Source of the DNA: Congeria kusceri
Taxonomy: Eukaryota; Mollusca; Bivalvia; Myida; Dreissenidae
Direction: 5' to 3'
Assembly: GCA_027627225.1 (NCBI GenBank)
Contig: CM051040.1
Location: 24,982,134-25,046,133 of the forward strand
Length of the DNA stretch: 64,000 nucleotides
The translations under genes were made by a program, and so were the position numbers. The notes under the pieces are model-generated. The model had not been told where the DNA came from. It did no database searches and saw only the letters and a program-made list of their open reading frames with translations. Positions 12,378-25,335 of the stretch are shown piece after piece; within the stretch, counting starts at the first letter, position 1, and the number at the start of each line of letters is the position of its first letter.

Positions 12378-14103
12378 ATAACAAAACATATAGGACTTTT
12401 TAATTCATCAATGTTGATATGGACTGATAGCCATAACAACATATATTTAACGACTGAATAAAAACGATAAAACGACAGAAATTGACACATACACACGAAT
12501 GTGCACTTTTGGGAATAATGGACACGAAAATATATCAGCAGAATGTGCAACACCTTTTTTCGAGTATATGACAAAATTAGTGCGTTGTAAATGTATTGAA
12601 AATGCTACATTATTAATCAAAATGAATTACCGTATTTGCTATACTTTCCACATATTCTAATAACTATTTCGTAGGTCATCTGATAAATCTAGTAACGAAC
12701 CAGGTTATTTATCTCTTAACTTCCATGTCTGCATAGTTCAATAAATCACATAGATGGGCTGATTGCAAAACGTCAATTTAATGCCAATCATTTCGATAAC
12801 AAGTGATAAGGATCGCGATGGTAAAAGTTCACACAGAACAATCAATATATAATTTCAGCCTGATAGGAACGTTCATTCCTTGTTATTGTTGTTAGTTGTT
12901 CTCTGATTACAAATGTGGATTTCCTCACAATTCCATCAGCACATAACATTTTACCCTTTTACAAAACATAATTTCAGTTCAAATAATTATAAATCAGGAG
13001 CCGATTAACCTTGATATTTACAGCAAATGCAATGCACCCTCGCTGGTAGCGCAAGCCAATATATGACGGAGTTATGCATGCTTCATTTAGTAAATTAATT
13101 TATTGTTTGTTTGTTTTTAAATCGCGTTGTGGTTTTGATTGGTTGGAAATATATTCCACTACTGTAGTAAATACAGTTAATAAATCAAATATATTTAAAA
13201 TGTTAAATCGCGTGAAATTATTATTGTATAACAATGCAATAACCTTATAAATTAAACTTTGGTAACAATGTTTTCAACTGTTTAACTATCAAATGATGTG
13301 CGACCAAATGACTTATAGAGATCGCAAATCATACCATAAATATTATTAAATTCAGATAATATGAGATGCAATGTGTTTAACCCGTACTTATGCGTAAATT
13401 TCTAGTCCTTAATATTTGGATGTTTAAAAAGTATCAATTTAAAAGTTTGCTTTAATCTATGTTTAAATTGTTTATGTTTAATGTACTGGGCACAAATAAT
13501 GCTCATATACATATTAACAGTACATATGATATTTGCGACTAAACAGAACCTCGAGTAATTATATTATGTAAAGTTTAAATATCGCAGCTACTTAGAACGA
13601 TGAAACAAAATATTCCGAGTAAACATTTAAATTAAATAATATTTTGCTTAGACAATTTCATTGTTTCGCGGAACACGCAGCACATATATACAAAATAATC
13701 ATATGCATGTTATTAAATACATTCGGTTTGACGGATTTACAAGAGATGAATCAATAAAATAAATACAATAAGTCAGTTACTTTAACATCTTAATTTAATA
13801 CAATATGGTTTTTCATCATATTTGCTGTTTTCGTAGTTCGTGAAAACTTGTAACTAGTTGTGTAAACAAAGCATGTGATATATTAACGCAATTTGGAAAG
13901 CTTTTACGTTATACAATGAGGAGAAAAGTTGTATTTTCGAAACGAATGTATTTATCTTATTTCTAATCATTTATCTCTGACATGTATGGGGTGTCATATC
14001 ATGGGCATATTCAATTTACAATTCTGTCAAATGCATATACATATATAAACTTCGCACATTGATTTCAATACATTCGCCCAACTTGTTTGTATTATATATT
14101 CAG

Positions 14104-14301
14104 GTGATTAAAATGAGTTTCAATTTCGATACAACTGTTTATACCAACGTACAACGTGGAACCCATTACCGACTGCGTAAACAAATAGATAAAATATGCA
14201 CTATTAAATTAGTGAACTATTTACGCAATGGTGGTATTTTGGCGTATCCAGTAACGGATTCCTTTGTCATGTATACTATTCACCTTATTGGCACACAATA
14301 A
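14104..14301 (+). CDS. Candidate terminal exon, conserved in both S copies
   Basis: A pyrimidine-rich stretch ending in CAG at 14101-14103 looks like a splice acceptor. It is followed by an open frame of 65 codons ending in TAA at 14299-14301. The predicted peptide begins VIKMSFNFDTTVYTN and shows no domain I recognise. The copy at 32946-33143 keeps the whole frame and differs by two replacement changes (Phe to Leu, Lys to Gln). No companion exon was identified, and the older copy at 54810 onwards starts downstream of it. It could be a lineage-specific exon or a chance frame retained by recent duplication. Confidence 0.25.
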   Translation: MIKMSFNFDTTVYTNVQRGTHYRLRKQIDKICTIKLVNYLRNGGILAYPVTDSFVMYTIHLIGTQ

Positions 14302-15159
14302 TACATTGACATAAACATAAGATTGAACATATCAGATAATATTATCTCATGTTAGTGTAAATGCACACATAATGAGGTAGGACAGCATTACGTTTTGTTA
14401 ATATTTTGTTCGTTTTTTCCACTAATAGTAATATTTCTAAAATGTCGATACCTATTACAAAAAAACAATTTTCAGTTCAGGCAACATTCACAATTTTCCA
14501 GTGTATGGTAATGACACAGTTGCCTTTATATAAATTGGTCGTATATTTTATATACATGGCACGTTTGGAATGTTTAAGTTTATGAAGCTAAAAACCGAAT
14601 AGTATCATCAACATAAAACAACCACTTTAATATAAAATTGCAGTGTGCATATTTACGAGCTATTTTGTTCTTTTGCAGTTTTCGTATATCTGCTATTATA
14701 TATATCTATATGGTCATGTTATTTTCACAATTAACATTACAAACATGTTTAAAAACAACCTTATTTTAACATTGTGGAATATAGAAAATATTTATTATCC
14801 CGAATTGGATGAGCAACAATTTTTGTGTATTGATTAATGTGTTCTGTACAAAACACTTCGCATCTCCAAGCCCAATTTATTTCCCTGAGTAGACATCTGG
14901 GGTTTTTCGCACACAGATCTATCAACACATAACAGTTTACAATATAAAATCAACCTATTTTCAGGTCCAATATTTATAAATCATAAATCTAGAGTTATTT
15001 AGCCTTGATATTTGTCCAGCAAACGCAGTGTATCTTCGCATGCAGCTCTCGCCAATACTAGTTGGAATCACGCATGCTACATTTAGTTAATTAACTTGTG
15101 TTTAGAAAATCGCGGTGCGTATTGTTTTTGTTTGTTTGGAATTGTATTCCAAAACAATA

Positions 15160-15198
15160 TAAGTAAGTCGTATCACCAATACGAATACGACTTACTTA
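15160..15198. repeat. Perfect 14-bp inverted repeat
   Basis: TAAGTAAGTCGTAT at 15160-15173 is exactly mirrored at 15185-15198 with an 11-base loop. Copy 2 keeps it near 34002-34040. The homologous position in the older copy (about 55325-55360) lacks it, so it looks like a later insertion or snapback. Confidence 0.75.
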
Positions 15199-17349
15199 TT
15201 AACAGTATGCTATATGCGACTGAATAGAACTCGGGAAAGTAACATGTGTCGCTTATTAACCAACAAAAATACATTTCGACCACATATGTGATTTGTGTAC
15301 ATAAGTATTACTTACCACAATCCTGTGTTTATGACACTAATGTTCAATTTATGACTGATCAGATATGTAAAGCGTTTAGCGGTATACTTAATAAAAACAT
15401 AGTATTATGACGTCACGATGGTTTTAATTACTTTAACAAATTTAATTTGATACAAATATAGATAAAGTCGTAAAGCGCCTTCGTATATAATATGTTCCAA
15501 CTTACAACCATGTGTACAGACCATGAGTGTGGATTTTTTAGTTAAGCGGGACAAAATCGTACGTTATAAAACAAGATGCAACCACGTATTTCGAAAAAGA
15601 AATTATTCTGGTTCATAATTATTTCTCTCTGACATGTATGAGGTGTCATGAACATATTACAGGCCTGTTGTAACAAATACACGTCGCTCATTATTTCGAT
15701 GCAGTCCCCCAACAGGTGTATATAATTTCATGTAATTGTGCTACAAAATAGATAAACCTACAAAAACAAGGTTGTAATTACCAAAGGCATAACGGATGGG
15801 ATAAAATAAATGCATTATTCAATTAGCAAAATATGTACCAGTGAATGATACATGAATGCACATCGAAGCGTTAAACAGGATTGACTACACTACAATTTAT
15901 TCACCTAGGAAATATTAATCAACCCTATATAGTACATGTAACTATGTTATAATAATGTTCACACATTGTCAAACTTAAAAAAAATCAAAATATAAAAGAC
16001 ACCTCCAAATTTAATCTTTTTGCATGTTAATGGTTCGATAGTAAATTAATTAGAACATATATTAAGTCAACATTCATTATCAGAGAGAGCTTTCGGCCAT
16101 TACAAACCATAGGAAAGAATCCCCAAACATCTCTTACAAAGCATCTAGTATGTCGTTTAATGAACAAATCGACCAATTACATAATGCGATTATAACGTGA
16201 AATGTGTTTTCTGTTTCATTGTATCGATTGGATCATTTCGATCTTTTGATAAGAAACATGTCTCATGGAGGTGCTGTCAAATAGACGCGTTCCTGTTTCA
16301 AGCAATTTGTCACTAAAATTACATTAGTGATTTACCTGACATTGCACGTGTATTTTTAAAATACCGTGCAAGTCGTGTATAATCATCATCTGTAGACTTT
16401 TGGCTGTTATTAGACTACGCACCTACTAAAGTAATAAAATCACATCTTAGTGTTAACCCTGTATGCAACAGCTCATTATTCAAACTGTAAAAAGCCATTC
16501 TGCAAGCTTTTTGGATTGACATTGCCACTGTGACATTGTAATTTTCATACCAAAGATGCAACATTGGCTAAATTCATATGGAAATAGTATAGTATGCTTT
16601 CAGAGTGTAGTAAATCGCAATTACCAATAATCTGTATTGATCAACTATTGCATGCGATAACCAAATCCATTAAAATAATACATTATTACCGTCTAATTAT
16701 CCAAGTTAGCAGCCGTATACACCAATGATAATATAATTATAATTTATCAATGTGGTAATTCGTAAGTGGGTAGATGTATAAAGTGGGTAGATGTATAAAC
16801 TGTCAAATGATTAAAAGTATGCTAGTATAAAGTATGTTTCAGTGACATATTCAGAATGGCTACCCAACTTATTATTATAATTAGAACAGCACTAAATACA
16901 ATATCACATATTGAATTATTTATAATAAGCCATTAGTAATTACTTTCGTTTTAGTGCAGAAAGCAATGTTTCTGTTTGTCCAATTTTCATTCGCTAAATT
17001 ATAACCATTAGCTACGAAACAAGTATTTATGGTTCTGAAATCTTGTGTCTCCCAATATTATGACGTAAAAACACCAATTACAGAAAACATAAAACACCGA
17101 CCACTATTTCAATCATAAGTATACACCCAGCTCCATTATACACGCACATACAAAATCTCCTATCTATTAATATCTTACAAGAAGTAGTATACCAATACTA
17201 CTGCCAGACGTTAAAAAGCATAAAGCCGTCTATCAGTTGTGCTCCATTGCCCGCTAACAATTCGTTGTTGAAACGGTTAAAGCAGCTGTTGAAGGCATTT
17301 CAACTCTCTCTAACATGATTGTCCGATACTCTGTGGCACCAACAAAAAT

Positions 17350-17562
17350 ATGAACATGGTTCGGATTGTCAAGGTGTGCAAACTGTTTGCGCGTATAAAA
17401 AATAATTGGCTGATGCATGGGAAAATAGTATATTTAACTTATAATATGCTAGTATGCCGTAATCAAAGGGTCATTAGATTCCGGCTAGATAAACGTTTAT
17501 ACAATAATATGCTTAGGGTTATTGACATACCCTCATTGCAACATAGTAGTATCGCATTTTAG
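17350..17562 (+). other. Single-unit version of the 63-bp repeat locus
   Basis: An open frame of 70 codons made of 32 leader codons, one 21-codon unit (17446-17508) and 17 trailing codons. The matching locus in copy 2 (36178-37587) has the same leader and tail but twenty units. There is no recognised domain. It is best read as the unexpanded allele of a minisatellite, not as a gene. Confidence 0.75.
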
Positions 17563-17699
17563 GTCCTACATGATTTTCGTATATATATTTGATTCAAATG
17601 TGTATGTATTACCAATTAAAACGTGTTAGAGAGTTATCGAATTCCTTTTATCAATATGTTTCCGCATTCATTAAGTTAATAAAGTGTGACATGTAAACA

Positions 17700-17961
17700 G
17701 GGTCCGTATCCACAAAGCTCCTTAGTGAAAAGTTAAGTAAATTTCTTAAAATTATAAAACTCCTTAAGTCTATAACTTATTCATTTACCGTTTATTTTGT
17801 CTTCAATGGTTTTAATCTGATGAAGAATCCACCGATGCTTCTGTTATTTGCACATTTTAAATATAAATTATTGATTTTCACGTGGAAAATTGTATTTGAT
17901 TTTTCACTTAAATATGACTTAAGTTAAATATTTTTCTAAGGAGCTTTGTGGATATGGTCCC
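17700..17961. mobile_element. MITE with 26-bp terminal inverted repeats
   Basis: The ends read GGGTCCGTATCCACAAAGCT and, as reverse complement of the right end, GGGACCATATCCACAAAGCT. The match continues through CCTTAG, giving about 24 of 26 identical positions. The interior is AT-rich and non-coding. No clear target-site duplication could be fixed. Elements with a TATCCACAAAG end are widespread in aquatic invertebrates, but I cannot name the superfamily. It lies in both recent S copies (second at 37725-37986) and is missing from the older copy near 57965. Confidence 0.75.
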
Positions 17962-18210
17962 AGGTATTTATCTTCATGGTGAATAAAAAAGCAAACACAC
18001 GCCATCATTAAAGGTAACAAAGATGGCAATCAAATAATAAAATATGTCATTTTGCAGATGAACATGAATACTGTCAAAATTAACAAGTATTATAATTATA
18101 TGATGTAGTAATGTGTATATAATATAATACCATCACAATGTTTTGTTAATTAAAACAATCTACGGTAAAATTATTAGTGATAATTACAAATCGATTTCAA
18201 CGTTCAATTG

Positions 18211-21006
18211 CGTTTTCACCAACCCATTTTGAGAGTTTAGACTTAAAATAAAGAATTTTCTTAAAACTGCTCTGTTCTAAATAGGCCGTTATTTGAATCT
18301 TAGTTGGTAATCACCAACTCCAATTGAAACATTTTTATTTAAAACCGCAGTCCATAGAATATAATTCAATACATCCTAAATTGTCATTACTTCTAATGAA
18401 AGTTAATGTCGTGTATTCTACTGACAGCTGTTTCTTATTTACAAAAGGCATTTTGTAATATCTATGTTCAAAAACGCTTGGTACGAACGGAATATACACT
18501 AATGTACATGCTGATTTACTTCAGAGGCATCACCAGCTACCACGTACAGATAATTTTACGATAAAAAGTTACCAAAACGTCATTATTTTACCGATTTCAA
18601 TACCTTTTTTTTTTGTATTCTTATCGGTAAGATGTCCATTAGAAACGATTTGTTCAAAAATTATTTTAGTAACATATTTCTGGATTGCTGCTTTAAAACG
18701 ATTTGTTAATGAAAGTAGCAACATATTTTTAAAGACACAATAAATATGTTTTCAATCAAAGTATGTTCGTATTTCTAAAGTCTGAAAATGTCGGACCCGG
18801 GTTTCATTTCGTAAAATGACCGATCACCGCGAAAATTGGAAAGTTTACATGTATAACATTTAAAGAACAGAATTCGATGTTCCTTTGGTGATGATGTTTT
18901 ACGAACTGAATGGAATTCATATATCTTTGCACAATGTTATTGCAACAGAGTCCAGATGCATATCGTCTTGCATTCCGTGGACCGTTAAGACGTAGTTTCT
19001 AACCGATGTTTTGTTGTTATATCGTCAAACACATTATACCTTTATCAATACAGACTACCTACTGTCAGTAAAATATGACAGCAAATGAATCGAATATAGA
19101 AAATAAACAATAAAATAGATATGGATCGTAATTGCACGAACCAGATTTGCGATTTTGTATCGCAAAATATTTATAGAACATCTTTTCGTTTTATGAACAA
19201 GATAATGTCGACCGTCAAGAGAATTAGAAATCAGACGGAATAAGTTTTCCAATTAAACGCTGTACACTTGGCATTCAAAAATGCTGCTTCGAATATAAAC
19301 GCACCAGCGTAATAAATAGATAGATGACTACATGTAATAAGAACCTTTCAGACTCAGTGTACGTGAATGTTCGATTCTGCTGATTTGCACTTGAAGATGC
19401 TCCCCCATCGATGCACAGCGATAATGCTGGTTCGAACCTGGTTCGATAAATGTTCGATTCGCGCTCCCTCTACAGAGTTCGGTTATATATAATGCAGTTG
19501 TACTTCATTTATCTAAGACACATGCGTTTCATAAATATCAATTTCAAAATGTCTTGCAATGCATTCTTATTTCTACGATGTGAATTTTTGTAAAAGCATT
19601 GACGTCATTGCATACACACTGGTATGACGGCAGATAATCTGAAACGTGATTTATCATTTACCACATACGTTTCATTTGCGGTGGAGTTTTTATTTCATTA
19701 TAGATTTTCTTGCAGTAGATAAGGTTGCAGAAGAAATATGTATGCAATTACAAAATCCTGATATATTCCGGTGATCATTTTTATAAGTGGGCACAACCAC
19801 ATATCGTAACTTCATTAAGACGCTCATGGTTATCTTATTGGAACGACCGATTCATTATTATAATGTGAATACAATACGTTTTACTATATTTAACAACATG
19901 CGAATTTCAAAAACTTTGTTGTACATCATAAGTAACATGCACTATAGCAGATTTAATGGGAAGGTTAATCCCCCCCCCTTCCCATCAAAGATGGCGTGGT
20001 ATATTTGTTTGCTAATGACGGTCGGTCGGTCTGTCTGTCGGTCGGTTTGTCGGCCGGTAGACCATTTTTGTTTCCGCTCTCTTAATCCAACAGCTTTCAT
20101 CCAGTCTTAACCAAATTTATTTATCGGTATATTATCTCGACCGAGTTTGATAAGCCAAATCGCCCTAGGAATTATGGAGTTATGGCCCTTGAATTATCTA
20201 AAATTGGGCCGATTGAGCGGTTTCCAAAGTCCAACGGTCTTTATCTAATCTTCACCAAACGTGTTGAAAATGTTTGAAGCTGTAATATCTTCTCCAAATT
20301 CGATCAACCAAACCCCCACAGGAATTGCATAGTTACGGCCCTTGATTTGTTTGAAATTGGCCTGTTAGCAGTTTCCGCTCCCTATGTCCAAAAGTTCTTA
20401 TCCGATCATCACCAAACTTGATATTTAAAGATTGCTGTTAAGCTAGCGGTGACATAACGGTTTTACAAATAGCCCTTGTTGGAGTTTGATACAAGTAAGT
20501 GATCCGCCATCCGTTCTTAGTGGCTCATAAAATAAAGAAGTACTGGAAAGTATTTTTTCTTTCGATAAGCTTTGTTGGATATATGATACATTGTGCACGT
20601 AAAAAGTATACCAATACAAAGTACTTTGAAATACGTTTACATATAGAACTTGTTACAAACATTTATTTTTCATTTGGTTTGTTGTGTATTTTAGAGTTCG
20701 AAAAATGATAGTTGTACACTTACAAAGTATACCAATACAAACCACAAAGTACTTGGAAAACGTTTACATATAAAACTTGTTACAAACATATATTTTTCAT
20801 TTGGTTTATTGTGTATTTTAAAGTTCGAAAAAAAAATAGTTTGTTTTGATTTTTATCACTTTGAATTTTCCACAATGCATACTTTCATAACCAATTAAAT
20901 ATTGGGCGATGTAATGAAAGGTCATGTCTTCTGAATTAGTGCATGTACAAATAATTAATTGTCTTACTGAGCGTTGACAACCAGAAGGTACAAACTGCTA
21001 TTGATT
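18211..21006. repeat. Inverted repeat A, right arm
   Basis: Reverse complement of 1-2782, starting at 18211 with CGTTTTCACCAACCC, immediately after the last base of block S. It contains the mirrored 160-bp tandem block at about 19990-20430 and a GGTCGGTCGGTCTGTCTGTC-like run near 20020-20055. Differences from the left arm are scattered along its length, so the arms are two separate sequences with their own histories. Confidence 0.93.
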
Positions 21007-21067
21007 CCAATGGCAGTTGGTAACTTCTGGTTTTAAATCATCGTTGTACACATGCAATGCATTGGTT

Positions 21068-22730
21068 CAAAAGCCACGGCTTTGCATTTCATAGACGTAT
21101 GTACATATACTAGTTCAGAACACAGGGTTATGTATTTATAGACGTATGTACACACACTAGTTCAGACCACAGGTTATGTATGTCATAGACGTATGTACAT
21201 ACACTAGTTCAGACCTCAGGGTTATGTATTTATAGAGGTATGTACACACACTAGTTCAGACCACAGGTTATGTATGTCATAGACGTATGTACATACACTA
21301 GTTCAGACCTCAGGGTTATGTATGTCATAGACGTATGTACATACACTAGTTCAGACCTCAGGGTTATGTATTTCATAGACGTATGTACATACACTAGTTC
21401 AGACCTCAGAGTTATGTATTTCATAGACGTATGTACATACACTAGTTCAGAACACAGGGTTATGTATGTCATAGCCGTATGTACATACACTAGTTCAGAC
21501 CTCAGGGTTATGTATTTCATAGACGTATGTACATACACTAGTTCAGACCTCAGGGTTATGTATTTCATAGACGTATGTACATACACTTGTTCAGACCTCA
21601 GGGTTATGTATTTCATAGACATATGTACACACTAGTTCAGACCTCAGGGTTATGTATTTCATAGACGTATGTACATACACTTGTTAAGACCTCAGGGTTA
21701 TGTATTTCAGAGACATATGTACATAAACTAGTTCAGACCTCAGGGTTATGTATTTCATAGACGTATGTACATACACTAGTTCAGACCTCAGGGTTATGTA
21801 TTTCATAGACGTATGTACATACACTAGTTCAGAACACAGGGTTATGTATTTCATAGACGTATGTACATACACTAGTACAGAACACAGGGTTAGGTATTTC
21901 ATAGACGTATTTACATACACTAGTTCAGAACACAGGGTTATGTATGTCATAGACGTATGTACATACACTAGTTCAGAACACAGGGTTATGTATTTCATAG
22001 ACGTATGTACATACACTAGTTCAGACCTCAGGGTTATGTATTTCATAGACGTATGTACATACACTAGTTCAGACCTCAGGGTTATGTATGTCATAGACGT
22101 ATGTACATACACTAGTTCAGACCTCAGGGTTATGTATTTCATAGACGTATGTACATACACTAGTTCAGACCTCAGAGTTATGTATTTCATAGACGTATGT
22201 ACATACACTAGTTCAGACCTCAGAGTTATGTATTTCATAGACGTATGTACATACACTAGTTCAGACCTCAGAGTTATGTATTTCATAGACGTATGTACAT
22301 ACACTAGTTCAGACCTCAGGGTTATGTATTTCATAGACGTATGTACATACACTAGTTCAGACCTCAGGGTTATGTATTTCATAGACGTATGTACATACAC
22401 TAGTTCAGACCTCAGGGTTATGTATGTCATAGACGTATGTACATACACTAGTTCAGACCTCAGGGTTATGTATTTCATAGACGTATGTGCATACACTAGT
22501 TTAGACCTCAGGGTTATGTATGTCATAGACGTATATACATACACTAGTTCAGACCTCAGGGTTATGTATTTCATAGAGGTATGTAAATACACTTGTTCAG
22601 ACCTCAGGGTTATGTATTTCATAGACGTATGTACATACACTAGTTCAGACCTCAGGGTTATGTATGTCTTAGACGTATGTACATACACTAGTTCAGACCT
22701 CAGGGTTATGTATGTCATATACCTAACCAC
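21068..22730. repeat. 48-bp minisatellite, about 34 units, open on both strands
   Basis: The unit contains TTCATAGACGTATGTACATA and CACTAGTTCAGACCTCAGGG. It is repeated with few changes; common variants are AACACAGG for CCTCAGG and GTATGTCATAG for GTATTTCATAG. Each unit holds the 12-bp palindrome GTATGTACATAC. Because 48 is a multiple of three, long frames run on both strands (21748-22890 plus, 21684-22814 minus). The first few units (to about 21260) are shorter or more varied. Confidence 0.97.
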
Positions 22731-23090
22731 AGACAACAGTTTAGAACACAGTGCTTTGCATTTCACACACCTGCTTACACACACCAGTTTAGAACACAGT
22801 GCTTTGCATTTCAATCACCTAAGCACAGACAACAGTTTAGAACACACTGCTTGGTATTTCGTATACCTTAGCACAGACAACAGTTTATAACACAGTGTTT
22901 TGCATTTCATACACCTAAGCACAGACTAACCACATACAACGGTTTTAAACACAGTGCTCTGTATTTTCATATTCCTAACCACAAAAAAACAGTTTAGAAC
23001 GCAGTGCTTTGCATTTCATATACCTAAGCACAGAAACAGTTAGGAACACATAGTCATTTGCTCAGACGCTAGTTCAGAACACAGGGCTTT
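22731..23090. repeat. Diverged second subfamily of the 48-bp repeat
   Basis: Units with CAGTTTAGAACACAGTGCTT and TGCATTTCA recur at about 48-base spacing. They match the outline of the main unit (A-GTT-AGA-CACAG, then TTTCA) but are much less alike. They look like the older, unhomogenised edge of the same array. Confidence 0.8.
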
Positions 23091-23548
23091 GACAAAAGAG
23101 AAATATTAACAAATAATTCAAACGCATTTATTTGAGCAGTAAGAAATAATGTTTAAAGTCCAACAAAATGTTAACATCTGTTGCGTCAATAAATGTTTGG
23201 AGCTTGATTTCAGAGATTTGAAACACATATAAAACAAAGAGCAATCCCATTAGTGTAAACATTAGTTAAAATACAATACGCTATTGTTGAAGTTATGTTT
23301 ACCTTTATCTTTGCAACCCGTTTAACATGCATGTTATTGCCAGTGCATTTCATTCCGGTGAGTTCAGAGGAATAAAATGTCAATAAAGTTGTTAATACAA
23401 CAAAACATCTTCATGCTTTGGTGAAATAAAAACGCATTTATATGTTTGAAATAATAAAACGCAAGCTGCTGAAGATAAACGCCTATTGTTTGGATGAAAC
23501 AAAGAATACTCTTTGAACAAGCGATGCAAACAAACACGATTAGCAAAT

Positions 23549-23626
23549 GTAGGAGTAGGAGTAGCAGCAGTATTAGACACAGATGTACAAGTAGAAGTAG
23601 TAGAAGTAGTAGTAGTAGTAATAGTG

Positions 23627-23675
<49 letters not shown>

Positions 23676-23723
23676 TAGTAGAAGTAGTATTAGTAGTAGT
23701 AGTAGTACTAGTAGTAGTAGTAG

Positions 23724-23758
<35 letters not shown>

Positions 23759-23759
23759 A
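23549..23759. repeat. GTA microsatellite followed by GTT run
   Basis: An impure AGTAGTAGT tract with GGT and GAA interruptions (about 23549-23723) passes directly into a pure TTG tract of about twelve units (23724-23759). It gives frames rich in Ser/Cys or Val, which are artefacts of the repeat. Confidence 0.95.
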
Positions 23760-24457
23760 TCCGGAAAGTCTGTTCACAACGTTATATTTATTTAGTTATG
23801 AAATTTCTAAACAACAGTGTTAAGGGTTTGCGAATTACTATATGTATACTCATAATCATAATTGCCATTATAGACAATGCAGTTCAAATATACCTGGTAT
23901 AACATTGCATACAGCGTCCAACAAAATAGCGCAAGCACTGCAAAATTTCTGACCAATCAGAGTATCGCTACATCGCACCAGCAAAAATTGTGGTGCCAAG
24001 AAATTGTGTCTGGCGCTTCTGACTTTCTTAGGCTTCAAACTTACCTCGCTTTGGCCACGAATACTGTCGAAAATATAATTATGTTCAAGTTTTAATACAA
24101 GACATAACATTATAAATAGGAAATACTCTTCCGTAGATACAACAGGAGTTCCAGTATTATCTGCGTTTAACTGTTTGTGATGTGTATTAGTTTGTGATTA
24201 CTATGGAATATCAAAATATCACTTACTTGAAAAGCGTGAGTATATGTCATATGCTTTTGACATTTAGGTACACACCTTTCCAGTGACAAAAAGCTTCTTA
24301 CTGTTGTAATATTAAGACAGACTTAAACACGCAATTTCAGTTCATTTCAAAGCGAATGTTCATTTCAATGCAACTTGTGTTGTTGCCTTGTAATCAAGAA
24401 TATTTTGTTTTCGTATTACAAGGTCTTAACCGAATTCATAAGGTCTTTTTCTTTTCT
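23760..24457. other. Spacer between microsatellite and inverted PLE piece
   Basis: AT-rich DNA with no supported gene. The part at about 23905-24080 (around TTTCTGACCAATCAGAGTAT) has overlapping open frames on both strands and looks like an interspersed repeat, but no other copy is in the window to prove it. Confidence 0.4.
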
Positions 24458-25335
24458 GATTGCCAGTCGCTTGTTTTTTAAGGGCGGCACGAATGTTGAT
24501 ATGATTTGTTCTGTCCGCTCGACTGTTTTTGTTTACTTTTATTAATACTCTCAGATTAACAGCGGTATCTTCAGATGTTCTAGCGGTATCTTCTTCATAG
24601 GAGATAATAATGGCGTCAGCGCGTTCACTGGTAGACTTTTTGAGAAATTGTAGCTTCTTCTCGTGCTTAACTAGTAGTATATCTTTCTTCTTTTCCGTTA
24701 TGTGATTAATTTCCGCATATCAACATTATTCTTCTCTTTCTTAAGTCCTAGTCTAGTCTCTTCTAGAACACGGCCGTATTCAATAGATTTCCGCAAGTGA
24801 TCAGCACGGATTCGGTCGCAAATGTCCCCGCTGACTTTCCGTAGAAGGTCGTCTATAGATTTCTGTAGATCTGATGCGTTACAGCCAACATTCACTGTTA
24901 GCTTAAGTCGGAGTCCTTTCGGGATCACATTTTCCGCGCGGCAGTTTTCAAGGAATCTCGCATGTAAAACGCTTGTCATCTGTTTTTGCGCAAGTTGTTC
25001 TAGTTGACGTACACGTGGATCAGTGGATGCCATGTTGTTGATTAAAATAATCATAATAATTGTGGAAGAATTCAACAACAACACGTGAAATCAGTCAATT
25101 CAATTTATCTTTCAACGTTTCGGCTTACGCCTTCATCAGGATAAAATGACAATTAAACAACGGACGTGACGTCATGCAATAACGTTACGTTATTTGGCGG
25201 AAAAACGTATAGAAATAAGTATACATGTTTAAATTAATAAAGAATTTACAACATACAAGACAGTTTAATACTATACGGATATAAAATACAGATATTTCCT
25301 ATAGCAATATAATATAATATATATAAAAAATTGTC
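24458..25335 (-). pseudogene. PLE 5' fragment: pseudo-LTR plus N-terminal ORF
   Basis: This is the same insertion as the PLE at 41013, as shown by the identical junction with the 121-bp unit (CAGCCTAATAATA next to the A/T-rich element end). The minus-strand frame starts at the ATG at 25033 (MASTDPRVRQLEQLAQK) and shows about 110 residues of the N-terminal PLE protein, rich in Leu, Lys and Glu. It keeps a Leu codon where the 41013 copy has a stop (41380-41382). It has lost about 14 bases after residue NNVDM, so its frame closes at 24698. The fragment ends at 24458, before any reverse transcriptase sequence. No function is expected. Confidence 0.85.
25103..25145 (-). ncRNA. Hammerhead-ribozyme motif in the inverted PLE fragment
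   Basis: On the minus strand: TTTATC, CTGATGA, A-GGC-GTAA-GCC, GAAA, CGTT, then GATAAA. CTGATGA and GAAA are the invariant core strands, GGC/GCC with a GTAA loop forms stem II, and TTTATC/GATAAA can form stem I. Stem III is only the AACGTT palindrome, as in minimal type I motifs thought to act as dimers. The core is uninterrupted here. Confidence 0.75.

Larger units (their letters stand above)
6444..18210. repeat. Segmental duplication block S, copy 1 (about 11.8 kb)
   Basis: This stretch is collinear with 25949-38236, with roughly one to two differences per hundred bases. Main indels: copy 1 has about 780 bp at 11509-12287 that copy 2 lacks, copy 2 has 68 bp at 27410-27477 that copy 1 lacks, and copy 1 has one 63-bp unit at 17446 where copy 2 has twenty. 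The right boundary at 18210 is exactly where inverted arm A begins. Inside S, older internal repeats exist: 8105-8245 resembles 12752-12880; 6968-7150 resembles 11960-12140; and 12960-13150 resembles 14910-15150. Confidence 0.95.

Noticed and set aside
14643..14837. Small membrane protein
   Set aside because: AT-rich Ile/Tyr/Leu frame; the homologous stretch in the older copy (54830-55020) does not keep the frame.
1..21006. Giant DNA transposon with 2.8-kb terminal inverted repeats
   Set aside because: The interior has no transposase, integrase or polymerase, and most of it (S) recurs elsewhere with different flanks, so the arms are not the ends of a unit.
21068..22730. CRISPR array
   Set aside because: Units are contiguous without unique spacers, and the setting is a eukaryotic repeat-rich genome.
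21684..22890. Two long open frames (376 and 380 codons) on opposite strands
   Set aside because: They lie within the 48-bp minisatellite; a unit divisible by three without stops creates them on both strands. No non-repeat coding context.
23494..23902. Poly-Ser/poly-Val/poly-Cys proteins
   Set aside because: Direct translations of the GTA/GTT microsatellite in different phases.
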